Of a stretch of DNA of 64,000 bases, positions 31,134-41,664 are shown in pieces. A model generated the notes under the pieces. The model was not told where the DNA came from. It saw only the letters and a list, made by a program, of their open reading frames with translations, and ran no database searches. The stretch comes from Skeletonema tropicum (Eukaryota; Bacillariophyta; Thalassiosirophyceae; Thalassiosirales; Thalassiosiraceae). Position 1 is the stretch's first letter, and every line of letters starts with the position of its first letter. The position numbers were made by a program, and so were the translations under genes. The stretch is from contig CM074147.1 in the NCBI GenBank assembly GCA_037178625.1, forward strand, positions 868,001 to 932,000, read 5' to 3'.

Positions 31134-32371
31134 ATGAAGTCGTTTTTGGAATGTTCGTTTGATAATGATAATGGCGGTGCAGATATCATAGCCGAGGTCG
31201 CAGACGAGGAGCCTTTACTAAGGGACAACCCACGCCGCTTTGTGTTGTTCCCCATCCAAGATAACGAGGTAGGTGGGACATGCAATTTGCCCAAATGTTA
31301 CTTGCATACTCTGCCTCACCTCCCTCTGTATGTCTTCGTACTAGAGATATGGGTCATGTACAAAAAGGCACTAGCTTGTTTCTGGACTACCGAGGAAATT
31401 GACCTTTCCTCCGACCTCAAAGATTGGGAAGGTCTAGCCGACAACGAACGTCATTTCGTCTCCCACGTCCTTGCCTTTTTTGCTGCCTCCGATGGTATTG
31501 TCAACGAGAACCTCTCCAGTAACTTTGCTACTGAGGTGCAAAGCCCTGAGGCACGCTTCTTCTACGGATTTCAAATTGCGGTTGAAAATATTCATAGGTA
31601 ACAAGATGAAAAAAATGTGTAGGCTTTTACATTGGCTCGTACATACACCATTGACACTCACCTGTTTCCTGGTTTCTGGTATATGTTTACATACATTATA
31701 ATCTACACAACATTCAAAGCGAAACCTATTCGTTGTTAATTGACACATACATTAAGGACCAAAAGACCAAGTCTCGTATTCTCAATGCCATCGAGACCAT
31801 TCCCTGTGTTCAAAAGAAGGCTCACTGGGCTCTCCGGTGGTGCGACTCCAACAACGCTTCCTTCGCCGAACGTATCATCGCCTTTGCAGCCGTGGAGGGT
31901 ATCTTTTTCAGTGGCAGTTTCTGCGCCATCTTTTGGTTGAAGAAGCGTGGTCTCATGCCTGGCCTTTGTTTCTCCAATGAGCTTATCTCGCGTGATGAGG
32001 GTCTACATTGTGACTTTGCCTGCCTTCTTTACAGCAAGCTCGTGAACAAATTGCCTGTTATCCGTATTGACGAGATTATAACTAATGCTGTCCAGATCGA
32101 GAAGGAGTTTGTGGTGGAGGCCCTTCCTGTTTCCCTGATTGGTATGAACGGAGACCTCATGTGCCAGTACATTGAGTTCTGTGCTGATCGTTTGTTGGCT
32201 GCCCTTGGATGCCCCAAGCAATACGGAGCTGCCAATCCATTTGAATGGATGGAGATGATCAGTCTGCAGGGGAAAACTAACTTCTTCGAGAGGCGCGTTG
32301 GAGAGTATGCTAAGAGTGGTGTTGGTGTAGCCCAGGAGGATCAAGTGTTCAGCCTCGACGCAGACTTCTGA
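31134..32371 (+). CDS. RNR2: ribonucleoside-diphosphate reductase small subunit (class I)
   Basis: Exons are 31134-31268, 31347-31597 and 31720-32371, encoding about 345 residues. It provides the di-iron tyrosyl radical for the large subunit encoded at 29006. Visible features: [12 protein letters not shown] with the first Asp ligand; [22 protein letters not shown]; the radical Tyr in [14 protein letters not shown] followed by [11 protein letters not shown]; later ligands in [13 protein letters not shown] and [11 protein letters not shown]; and a C-terminal FSLDADF tail, which docks on the large subunit. Intron 1 (78 bp) has no stop and is a multiple of three, so retention would insert 26 residues; the family alignment argues for removal. 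Intron 2 is 122 bp. Confidence 0.96.
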
Positions 32372-32690
32372 ATTACTCCTATATCTCCCTAATATAGTGC
32401 GCTGTTCGATCATCACTGAATGCTGATTAGTAGTCTTTCTTTAGTTTATGTTGTTGTATACGATCTTGACATATTAGTCTCACGCTTATAGCATCAAATT
32501 TGAATATATCAATAGCACACAAGTTGGATCCTCAATCAGGCCGATGAAATAAGCCTCAGCAGTATAATATCCGACATCTCTTGCAACCATGACACCAAAA
32601 CAGCACTTGACTGGAACCTGTGATCGGACTTCAAATAGGTATTGTACTTGTTGCCACAAAAGAGAGGCCAAGCGACTTCCCTGATGCATG

Positions 32691-33022
32691 GACTTAGGTT
32701 TGATGTAAGTCCCAAAAACTCAATTTGAAAAAAGTTCATACCAATTCCGTCCAAGGTAGATTTGAAATTGAAGTTAATCGTGGACTCAGGTTTGATGGTA
32801 CTGAGTCCCAAAAACTCAATTTGAAAAAAGTTCACACCACTTCCGCCCTGTACATCTTGTAAAAGGTAGCAGACCCCAGAATCAAAACAAAGGGTGAGAA
32901 CCCTACCTTAGGACTACTATTGAATAATATGCTGCTTGCTTTGATTTGGGGTTGGCCGATCCGAGCTTGGCTCATAAATCCGATTTGCTTTGTTCTCAAA
33001 GAAGACATCATTGGCTGCATCG
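32691..33022 (-). repeat. dispersed repeat, copy C (inverted relative to copies A and B)
   Basis: The complement matches copy B from its gene-proximal end (SKKTS-coding stretch) through GGTAGGGTTCTCA and two internal AAATTGAGTTTTTGGGACT units. Shared words as long as GCCAAGCTCGGATCGGCCAA are unchanged. It lies between RNR2 and the MORN gene. Confidence 0.85.
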
Positions 33023-33061
33023 TCATCAACATCTGTCGGTATTATTTCACTTAACTTCAAA

Positions 33062-33412
33062 ATGAAGATTCATTATTCTGGTGGACTATACAGCGGTTCT
33101 GTTCGTAAGACGAAGTTGCGCAACAGCAGAGGAAAAGGAAAGGGCATGGCAAAGCACCGTTTCATTCCACACGGATGGGGCGTTTACGAGTTCAAGAGCG
33201 ATGTAAAATACACGGGATTGTTCCGCGATGGATTCGAACACGGATGGGGCTGCCTAACTTGGTCGAATGGAGACTCGTACACGTGCTACTTCCGAAAAGG
33301 TAGACCTGAAGCATCCTCATTGAAGCTTGTCAGAGAAGCTAAAAAATTGAAGACACAAGTTTCGAAACTGACTGCCACTTTGATTGAATACCAAAACAAG
33401 CAAGACATCTGA
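33062..33412 (+). CDS. MORN-repeat protein
   Basis: This is a 116-residue protein from the ATG at 33062. MORN-type strands are visible as YSGGLYSGSVR, then HGWGVYEFKSDVKYTGLFRDGFEHGWGCLTWSNGDSYTCYF. The C-terminal 40 residues are charged and helical (REAKKLKTQVSKL), likely coiled coil. MORN repeats bind membranes or proteins; no enzyme domain is attached. An in-frame stretch upstream (SKKTSLAAS) belongs to the dispersed repeat and lacks an ATG. The last codons and 3' flank are duplicated downstream. Confidence 0.7.
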   Translation: MKIHYSGGLYSGSVRKTKLRNSRGKGKGMAKHRFIPHGWGVYEFKSDVKYTGLFRDGFEHGWGCLTWSNGDSYTCYFRKGRPEASSLKLVREAKKLKTQVSKLTATLIEYQNKQDI

Positions 33413-33660
33413 GAGAAGCTGCACAAGCTAGAAGTAACTATGTATTAATGCCATTTACCTATCCAAAATGTGCCACATCTATGTAACACGAATAGAAGGC
33501 GATCAACAACACTAAATAGTTTAACCTACACAATATTTTGCAATGACTGCCACTTTGATTGAATACCAAAACAAGCAAGACATCTGAGAGAAGCTGCACA
33601 AGCTAGAAGTAACTATGTATTAATGCCATTTACCTATCCAAAATGTGCCACATCTATGAC
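33370..33660. repeat. 175-bp spaced direct duplication of the MORN gene 3' end
   Basis: Bases from about 33370 to 33484 recur from 33545 to 33660 almost unchanged, covering the last 14 codons, the stop and the 3' flank (ACTGCCACTTTGATTG, AAAATGTGCCACATCTATG). The second copy has no upstream coding part. It precedes the end of the convergent dUTPase gene. Confidence 0.85.
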
Positions 33661-33895
33661 ACTATGTAACACGAATGATATTATAAATTATATATATGTA
33701 TATTTGGTGCTGGAGCCGTGGCCGTGGCAGTGTTGGTTGGACGGAATGCACCCCTGGCGTTAGTTGATCCGCGAGAGAGGGCGACACATGTTTAACCCGA
33801 ACAATATTTTGCAATGGCTTTGATAGATGACATGGGGAAAGACGCACGCAATAAATCCAACAATTTCACAGTGAGAGTTCTCTCTTCGTAATCTA

Positions 33896-34746
33896 TCACG
33901 GAGGTAAATCACTTTTGTCTCTTCTGCTGCTGGGTGCAGATGTCGATCCAAATCCACCAACACCACGTTGTGTCTCTGTCAATTCGTCAACCTGCACTGC
34001 ATGAACCATTGAAATTCTTTCGAGGATTAATTGGGCAATGCGATCTCCAATGTAAACATGAAAATCCTCATGACCGAAATTGAAGAGAACCACACCTACA
34101 TTTCCTCGATCTGTTTAAAAAATATATGAATATGAAATTTTGAGATGGGTTACAATGAAATAAGCGAGGCTGTTAATTTGTACTTCAATTTTAGCTTACA
34201 GTCAGCATCGACAACTCCAGCACCACAGCCGATCATTCTCTTAACAGCAACACCACTACATAATACACAACAGAACAAAACGCAGGAATTAATATGAATG
34301 CATGATAACATAGCACACAATATCGAGCATTGTCGGACTTGCCTCCTTGGAGCGATACGGGCATAAGTTCCCTCTGGACAGGCAACACTCAAGTCAGTTT
34401 TAATAACTGCCATCCCCCCAGCAGGTACGACTTTAGGCTCCGCTGCACATAAATCAAACCCAGCAGATTCGGGTGACCAGCGAGTTGGCATAGTGGCATT
34501 AGGACTGAGGAGTTTTACCAATAGCATGATGGGAGGTGTGGAAACAATGTAATAGAAGGCTGGAGATGTATCGCCATCTGCGGAAGTTAGATAGCTGAAT
34601 AGGGTGGGGGCGGCTCTGGAGAGATAGACGAGATCTTCTTCATAGGACTGATCAAGCCAAACGAACGGTTCCCGGAAAAAAGGGTCCGTCCCCACCTCCT
34701 CTGTCCCGCGTCCGGTCGAGCTGCTGCGTACTAATCGTAACCTCAT
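33896..34746 (-). CDS. DUT: dUTP pyrophosphatase (trimeric dUTPase)
   Basis: Exons are 34343-34746, 34200-34255 and 33896-34110. The enzyme hydrolyses dUTP to dUMP, keeping uracil out of DNA and feeding dTMP synthesis. All five family motifs are present across the splices: [26 protein letters not shown] plus [21 protein letters not shown]; and RGVGGFGST. The catalytic Asp and the motif 3 Tyr are intact, the Tyr being split by intron 2. Intron 1 uses a GC donor (GCAAGT). The start is uncertain: the ATG at 34746 gives a 73-residue basic extension ([14 protein letters not shown]), possibly an organelle signal, whereas the ATG at 34527 ([16 protein letters not shown]) gives the usual length. It is divergent from the desaturase gene. 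Confidence 0.93.
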
Positions 34747-34835
34747 ATTCGCTAAACGGTACCACTCAAATCCACCTACGTCCCTGCGAGGTCCCTGCGG
34801 CTGATTATTGTCAGTGAGAACGATGCGCTTTTAAC

Positions 34836-35747
34836 ATGTCAATTATAATCCAGCAACGCTCTCTTTCAATCGCAACACTTGTTGGTGCTCTACAATCGAC
34901 ATTCTGGTTCTTTGTCTTGCCATCACTTGTGAAACCATATTGGGCAAGAATCTTTGGCAACTTCACGAACGAACAGGCAGAAGTACTCTTATGGTCGATT
35001 GGAACTCCGTACATGCTGCTATACATAATTGTAGCGGCGATGCCATCCTATTTTATCGATGTCAACTTTATACAACAGTACAAGATATCAAAAGATCCGT
35101 GGCCATGGCGTTCTAGTTCAAAACAGATGCACCAATTTTGGAACAAAACATACAAATCTATCATGTTGGATTTTTTCAACTTCGTCGTATTCTTACCGAC
35201 GCTGGTCCACATCAAAATAGTCTTCTTTTCATCTCACGTAATGTCATTCTCCTTAGAAGACTTTCCAGCACCCTCTATCCAATCAGCTGCAACCCTTCTC
35301 TCAATGGGATTAATACATGAATTTGGCTTCTACTGGACTCATAGATTGATGCACACGTATCCGTCGCTATACAAGTATCACAAGGTTCATCATGAGTATA
35401 AGCAAAACAATGTACTATCGGCGCAATACTTTCACACGATTGATTTCCTGATATCCATTGCACTCCCAGTAATCTTTACGACGGAGATTGTTCGTCCTCA
35501 TAGCTTCACCCAACTTCAGTTTGGGTTATGGGTCTTAACTGCCAACTTTGATGATCATCTCGGTTACGCGTTTCCGTGGAGTGCAGTGAGATGGTTTCCG
35601 CTGTCTGCGGGGACGGATGCGCATGAGTATCATCACACTGTAAATATGGGATGTTATGGATCGAAGCTGAGTCTGTGGGATTGGATGTTTGGAACGGACA
35701 AAAGATATAATGAGTGGAGGAAAAAGCGGTGGAGTTTGGTGGATTGA
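34836..35747 (+). CDS. sterol desaturase / fatty acid hydroxylase family membrane enzyme
   Basis: This is a 303-residue single-exon gene with several membrane segments (IATLVGALQSTFWFFVLPSL, LLYIIVAAMPSYF, FFNFVVFLPTLVHIKIVFF, LISIALPVIFTTEIV). The three histidine boxes of the di-iron membrane oxygenases are complete: HEFGFYWTHRLMH, YHKVHHEYK and DAHEYHHTVN. It most resembles C-4 methylsterol monooxygenases (SMO/ERG25 type), which act in the ER in sterol synthesis, although the exact substrate cannot be read from sequence. It is divergent from dUTPase with only 89 bp between the ATGs if the long dUTPase start is used. A broken piece of this gene lies at 4651. Confidence 0.88.
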   Translation: MSIIIQQRSLSIATLVGALQSTFWFFVLPSLVKPYWARIFGNFTNEQAEVLLWSIGTPYMLLYIIVAAMPSYFIDVNFIQQYKISKDPWPWRSSSKQMHQFWNKTYKSIMLDFFNFVVFLPTLVHIKIVFFSSHVMSFSLEDFPAPSIQSAATLLSMGLIHEFGFYWTHRLMHTYPSLYKYHKVHHEYKQNNVLSAQYFHTIDFLISIALPVIFTTEIVRPHSFTQLQFGLWVLTANFDDHLGYAFPWSAVRWFPLSAGTDAHEYHHTVNMGCYGSKLSLWDWMFGTDKRYNEWRKKRWSLVD

Positions 35748-36635
35748 TCTTGTTTGTGGAACGATGCCATTGCTATATATATATATATATATAACAGAAA
35801 TTTTAAAGTACGTCTGGTGGGCCCTCAAGAGGCGACATTATCTACGCTAAGTGATAACGAACATGTGCTGCAGTAGCTATTATTTCCCAGATCGCATCGT
35901 TCCACGTGATACTAGTTTGATAGAGATAATGATTATGAGTCATTTATTATGTAACAACCTTCTCCGTGTATTTATTGTACGCAGCAGCTCAAGCTTCGTA
36001 AAGACACAACTTATGTAAGCAATCGAAGATGTCGATGTCTTGTCGTTCGCTCATTCTTTGTCTCGTTTGTGGTAGGAACGATATTGTATATTCAATTCCA
36101 TAAGTATCACAATTCGCTTTGAGTGTTGCTTCTCTCCTTATACCTGCAAGCGATACACCGTTGTCCATGTCATAAGCATTATATATCTTTAATCCCTCTA
36201 TTCACAACATGCTATTGCTTCTCTATTCCATCTTCTCATTTCTCATTTCTCATCTATTCTTTTCGGACTGATGTCGCGCCAAATTTCAGGTGGTTTGATT
36301 TTGGGTTGGCCTTCCCACCAAATTGTCAGAGGTTTGATTTTTTTCCACGACGGACGGACGGACAGGAATTTCAAGCGAAATGACCGGTAAGCTCTGCTTC
36401 GCTCGACTAACCCATTTAAACAAGCTCAAGCTTTGAACGAAGCTTGGACATGAGATGTGTAAAACTCATACCATACCATACTTTAAGTATGTCGCATCCC
36501 TGCTAAAATGGTCGAGAGCGAGCACGACTCATTCCCACCAGGAGAGGAGCAACTGTCACTTCTCGCAGGATTCACCACCCTCGCCACTTTTGGACGAAGA
36601 GAGCACTCTCACTTCACACCCCTGATGAAACAACC
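35748..36635. other. intergenic with short dispersed motif at 35795-35834
   Basis: After a TATATA run, the sequence CAGAAATTTTAAAGTACGTC and a following GGTGGGCCCTC recur in similar form at 20220 and, in part, at 55400. The remainder has no supported gene; GACG microrepeats occur near 36347. It includes the promoter of the gene starting at 36636. Confidence 0.5.
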
Positions 36636-37790
36636 ATGAGCCATCCGGCAGCGAACACCCGCTCTAGAAGTGCTACTCCGGCCAAAGCACGTGGCAGTGG
36701 CAGTCCGCCCGCCTCAGTCGGCACGAAGTTGTCGAAGCTCTCGCTTTTCGGCTCCTCACCGGAATCGGACGATGATCATCAAACAGCGCAAACGGCCACC
36801 TCGTTGCTGCGTGTCAATCTGTTTGGCCTTCTCAGTGCGAATCCCAAGGCGCATGAAGATGATGCACTACGTGCTGAATTCTCCTCATTGCTTGAGGAGT
36901 TTACGAAGGCTGAGAGAGTTGCCTCGTCTGACTATCTATTCTCAATTGGGCACAACTATTTCGGTATGAAAGAGTACAAACTCGTGCTCATTGGTAGTGC
37001 GTCGGTTGGCAAGAGCGCATACGTCGAGAAACTCAGGTCCAATCGTCTGGTGATGAAGTATGAACCTACGAAGAAAGTGGAAGTTACGTCTCTCGTGTTC
37101 AATACTAATCATTTCCCGATCAAAGTCGACTTTTGGGACATCGCAGGATGTGAATCATTTGACGGATATTATGTCGGCGCAGATGCGGCCATGATGATGT
37201 ATGACGTGAACTGCAATCCATCAATGAAGGTTTTATCGGGTCGCTTTGAAAATCTGGTTCGTGTGTGTTCCAATGTTCCCATTGTGTTGGCAGGCAACAA
37301 AGCCGAGTCGAGCAGTAGCAAACGCAAGAAGCAACAAACTCAACAAAGAGAGTTCAACACTTTCCGCCGAAGAAATGCACTGCAGGTAAGGACACGAATG
37401 ATCCCTGCTTGTTTGTTTGTTAAGAAGCCGCTCTAACCTTCACTCTCCTCTCGCGATTAGCATTATGAGATATCAACGAAGACAGGATTGAACATTCAGA
37501 AACCGCTCCTCTTCTTGCTGAAGAAGCTGACTGGTAAACGAGATCTTGAACTCGTTGGGAGTGAACAGTCTAGAAAGACAGATGCTGAGAAGATCCAGCC
37601 GACGGATAGTACAACTAAATCCGCCCCAAATGACTCATCTAATAGTAGTCATAGTAAACTCAAGTCCGAGGTTGAGTCGAACTTTGTTATGAATAAGAAG
37701 ATCCCGAAGGAGACCCAAGTCAATGATAATTCCGATGTCTCCGTTGCTGCTGCTGTTCCTCTTCCAAAAGTTGACGAGGAAGGCATTTGA
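36636..37790 (+). CDS. divergent Ran-like small GTPase
   Basis: Exons are 36636-37385 and 37461-37790, giving 360 residues with GT-AG intron 37386-37460. The core (residues about 113-290) follows Ran closely: YKLVLIGSASVGKSAYVEKL (P-loop), LVFNTNHFPIKVDFWDIAG, AAMMMYDVNC, NLVRVCSNVPIVLAGNK and HYEISTKTG, then KPLLFLLKKLTGKRDLELV. Differences matter. The switch II catalytic Gln is Cys (DIAGCE, residue 172), switch II is about four residues shorter, and NKxD reads NKAE. An N-terminal extension of about 110 Ser/Ala-rich residues and a disordered C-terminal tail of about 85 residues replace the acidic Ran tail. Ran drives nuclear transport; this paralog probably hydrolyses GTP poorly, which is inference. 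Confidence 0.85.
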
Positions 37791-38006
37791 GCTTTGAGGT
37801 AGTCTTCATCGACATTGGGAGGGGCATTGACGTACATTAGACTCGTCTAAATGACATAGCAAATGACTAATTCCAATTAACTAGATACTTACGACAACAG
37901 ATCGAAGATACGTACTCAATAATTTAATCTTTATTGGTTAGTGACTTATCAATTTATGATACTACAAATCTTCCTCTTCCTCCTTCGCAAGATCATTGAG
38001 CCTCAA

Positions 38007-40456
38007 TTATGGATTGAACCCACCTCCACACGCACAGCAGGCCTCATTGGGTGTTTTCTCGTCTGCGCCAACAATGTCCCCAAATTGAATACAATTATCG
38101 TCCAATGAATACCAATCGCACCCATTTCCGTATTCGTCAAACCAATCAAATGGACTATCAGAACATCCAGGAGCATCATCTGCAGGAGGTAATTCTGGAG
38201 CTGATGATAGTCCTCCACCACAAGTGCAGCAAGCAGTATTCGCACCTACCCCGTCAAGACTCAAAAACTGGTCACCATAGTATTCGCAGTTGTGTTTGTC
38301 CTCATGATACCATGCGCATCCATCGCCAGTCGAGTCGTACCAGTTGGGTTGATCCCAGCAAGATTGCGTTTCAGGGATATCAAACAATGCCACTTCTTCA
38401 ACTCGGCCAAGCTGCTCACCCGACGACGATTGACCTCCTGCGCACACACAGCAGGCCGACGCAGCTGTCCTGCCAAAATTTGCGTAGTCGTTCCCATACA
38501 CAGCACAGTTTGATCCTACTCCGGCGTACCAATCGCAATTTCTTCCAAAGATATCATACCAGCCGACAGGAGAGTCTTCACAGTCATTGGCAGAGAACAA
38601 TCCCACCACGTCTTGCTCCTCAGACTCAAACTCCAATGTTCTCTCCTGTGGAACCACGGCAACTTGGGTCGAATCTCTTGGATTGTACATGTCATTGCTG
38701 TTGTCATTATCATCTGACAGAAGCTTTCGCCTTTGTGAATGTTGCATCCAATTCCAACTCTTATATCCACTATGGCACCCATCAAGAATCAAAGGATGTC
38801 CTACTTCAGAAGATGTTCCTGCCGAAGCGACCTCGATACAGACCTGATCGTTGTTTTTTGGGCGAATAGCACCACCTGTGTATCTAATCCAACGGAACCG
38901 GTCATCATTTTCAAAACAATCATGAATGATAAGCTTGGTACCCAATGCAGCATGTCCTTTAGACCCGATCAAACACTTGTTTTTGTTAAGTGAGGACCTG
39001 ATGTAATTGTTATCATCGCGGTACCATAGCTGAGATGGGGTGAAGTTGCACTTGTAATACCAAACAGCGTTTCCGTTGAAAGTTTTTCCATTCTTCACGT
39101 CAATGCATCTAAAATCATCAGCAGCACCTTCAGGATCCGACTGCCAGATAAGATATGGTCCTCGCATGCCACCTGAGCTGGTCGACCTCTGCATACACTT
39201 ATTGGCTTTGCAAACAAGAGATCCATGACATGCGTTATCATTGGATCCGCATCCCACTTCACCTTTTCTGCACTTACAGTTGGAGGTGCAAGGACTGTTG
39301 TTCAAATCTCTCCAGTTTCGAATGATGCCCCTTTCACACTGGTACATCAATTTTAGCTTCTTGATATCAATGTTAGAAGCTCGATCTCCTTTTTGGATTT
39401 TATATCCGGGTTTCGCCTTAATTTTGCCAGTCTCCCGATAGTGCATGACTGAGCCCAAGTCATAGGGACTGCCAAGTGTTTTAGCATTGAGATTTTTTTG
39501 TAGTTGCGTGCTTCACGGCTGCTGATATTACTCCACACGATTTTAACATACCGGTCTCGGTCACTGCGGACGTGTTCATGATGAAAACCAAGCGCATGGA
39601 TGAATTCATGTTGAATTGTACTACGCGCCATGCAAGTTGAACCTTTGAGCCCAAGGTTACATTGTTACTACTCGATTTTCCAACGGCAGCAAAGCAACCC
39701 TTTGCTCTCCGATCAACTCGGATGTAATGCCTTTCACGGTTACGCTGGACAAACTTCAAACATCCTGTGCGATCCTCCAAATCGCGTAAAGCCTCCAATA
39801 TTTGACTTTGTTGACTGCTTGTAAACTTGTTTCTGTTTATAGTGTAGGGAATAGTCACCCTACCATCACTCCTACCCTTCCAACGGCGGGATGGTCTGAT
39901 ATTTAGAGCGCGATGTTGTTGATTTACAGTGTTATTCCCATCCATCTCAAAGCCTTCCTCGATACCACCATCATCCACTGCCTCTTCTCCAAAACTCGCT
40001 TTGGGGATGATAGTAATCTGTGAGAAATCAGGAGTCTCACTGTTGGTGGTGTTGTCATGCTGAACAATAGCATCAGTGTCATCAAACAAAATGAGTGGCT
40101 GTTCCTCAAACCTCTCTACACCATCCACTCCAAGCTCCCCTCCTTCCGTCCAAGCCTGTAAATGAAAGAAAGAATCAGGATCACATCGTGTATGAGGAAT
40201 ACATCCCAAGAAAACTGTGTTCAAGTACAATACATCGATGGAAAATGTGCGCAACAGTCGCCAAAAGCTAGAAAAGACTTACCTCTCCCGCAGTTCCATC
40301 GACAACAAGAAGATTCCCCCCATCTGATCTACGCAAGCCAACTCTAGAGTTGTCATCATCCTGACCCTGAGCAGCATACGCAAATCCGCCAATAGACCCT
40401 CCAAGCAGCTGCCATTGTGCATGGAGCACGAGTGCAGTAAGAAATTCAATCTTCAT
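38007..40456 (-). CDS. secreted astacin-type metalloprotease with lectin and Cys-rich repeats, frameshifted
   Basis: Exon 1 (40283-40456) encodes a signal peptide (MKIEFLTALVLHAQ); exon 2 is 38007-40155. After an acidic propeptide comes an astacin domain: IPYTINRNKF, then the zinc site HEFIHALGFHHEH and, after it, YDLGSVMHY with the Met-turn. A Cys-rich linker (SNCKCRKGEVGCG), a ricin-type beta-trefoil (QLWYRDDNNYI, QVCIEV) and three repeats follow, of the pattern GWYDxxGxxCxWY...ACCxCGGG, which I have seen in diatom secreted proteins. Two single-base losses break the frame: at AAAGG (39641-39646) and in a run of seven A (39493-39499, minus strand). Both sides align with the family, so sequencing error or recent mutation are equally possible. 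Confidence 0.8.
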
Positions 40457-41664
40457 TTTGAATGAGTTGATATCTACGGTGTTGTTGGCGTTTACTATCT
40501 GTTTTGAATTGTGAGATGATCAAAAAAATTGTCGAGGGCGTGTGGTGAACTGAATAATGTATTTGGTCTTACCTGGATCTTGCTTGTTGAACTTGCTTGT
40601 TGAACTTGTTGACCCAGCACAATGATGCACATAATCCAACTGATGCCGTGGCGGCACAATTCATGTGAGGATTGTATTACTCTTCATTATCGGCATATCA
40701 TTTCAAAACAGTTGAACAGTCCACTTCTCTTTGAGCGCATGTTTGCTGGTTGCTTCGTCCAGAATGGACTCATCTCCAAGTCTTGCTCACATGCCGTGCA
40801 TTTTTTATTGCAAGTCGCCCACATTGATCACCTAATGACAAGTCGGATCACGTAGAGCCTCGTGTAACATTTGATAAATGATTCAGGTTGATCTGCAGTA
40901 ATATCAATGCCGTCGGCAATGATTATCAATTTGAAGCATAACATCTGGACTTGATTCCAATTCGCGAGCTGAGAGTCATCTCTATAGCTATAGCTCCCCT
41001 ATGGTGATCAAACATCAATTGACCGCTATTGATATTAATCTTGTTGGGATGTTATTTATCACAGACTTCCACAATGTATTGGTACTTATAGATCTGCCTC
41101 TATCCGAGAATGCCTACTCCAATTATAATCGTCATTGACTGTCGTAACAACGAAGAGGCTACACTCAAGACTTCTAAAGATTGGTAACTTTCATTGTCGG
41201 TTGCACAAGCACGAGGATGTTATACTTTTATCAGCTGATGAAGTGTCCAACTTGATCTGCGGTATCAGCAGTGTCGGGGCGTTGATTCTTCAGTACTAAT
41301 TGAGACTCTGTGGCCGTAGAGAATATTTTGACTGGCTGTCTTATACTTTTATTCCTGCCGTCAAAACCTGCTGATCAAGGCAGCGATCACGAAATCATGT
41401 CTCTTTACAGTAATAGGACGTCGCCTGGCGAGTTGAGAGCACAATAAATGTATAAAGACTCGTCATACTCCATTGATGTTGTTATGTGGTTGTCGCTGGA
41501 GGTGATGTTGATGTGTGCTTCAGAATTTTATCTCTGCGCTCATTTTTTATGTTCCAGGACATCCCTAGTAAAGGATGAACCACATCTAAACATATATTCG
41601 AACTCAATTAGTGTATAGGGATATGACAGATGTCAATGTGGTATGTGTAGTAGGCGCCGGAGTT
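40457..41664. other. intergenic, no gene recognised
   Basis: About 1.2 kb without a supported coding region. TTGAACTTGCTTGTTGAACTTG near 40588 is a short direct repeat. The proximal part should hold the promoter of the astacin-like gene. Confidence 0.4.

Noticed and set aside
26405..34746. The RNR/dUTPase cluster as an integrated giant-virus segment
   Set aside because: All three enzymes contain spliceosomal introns, and the neighbouring sterol desaturase and histone genes are host-like; no capsid, polymerase or packaging gene is present.
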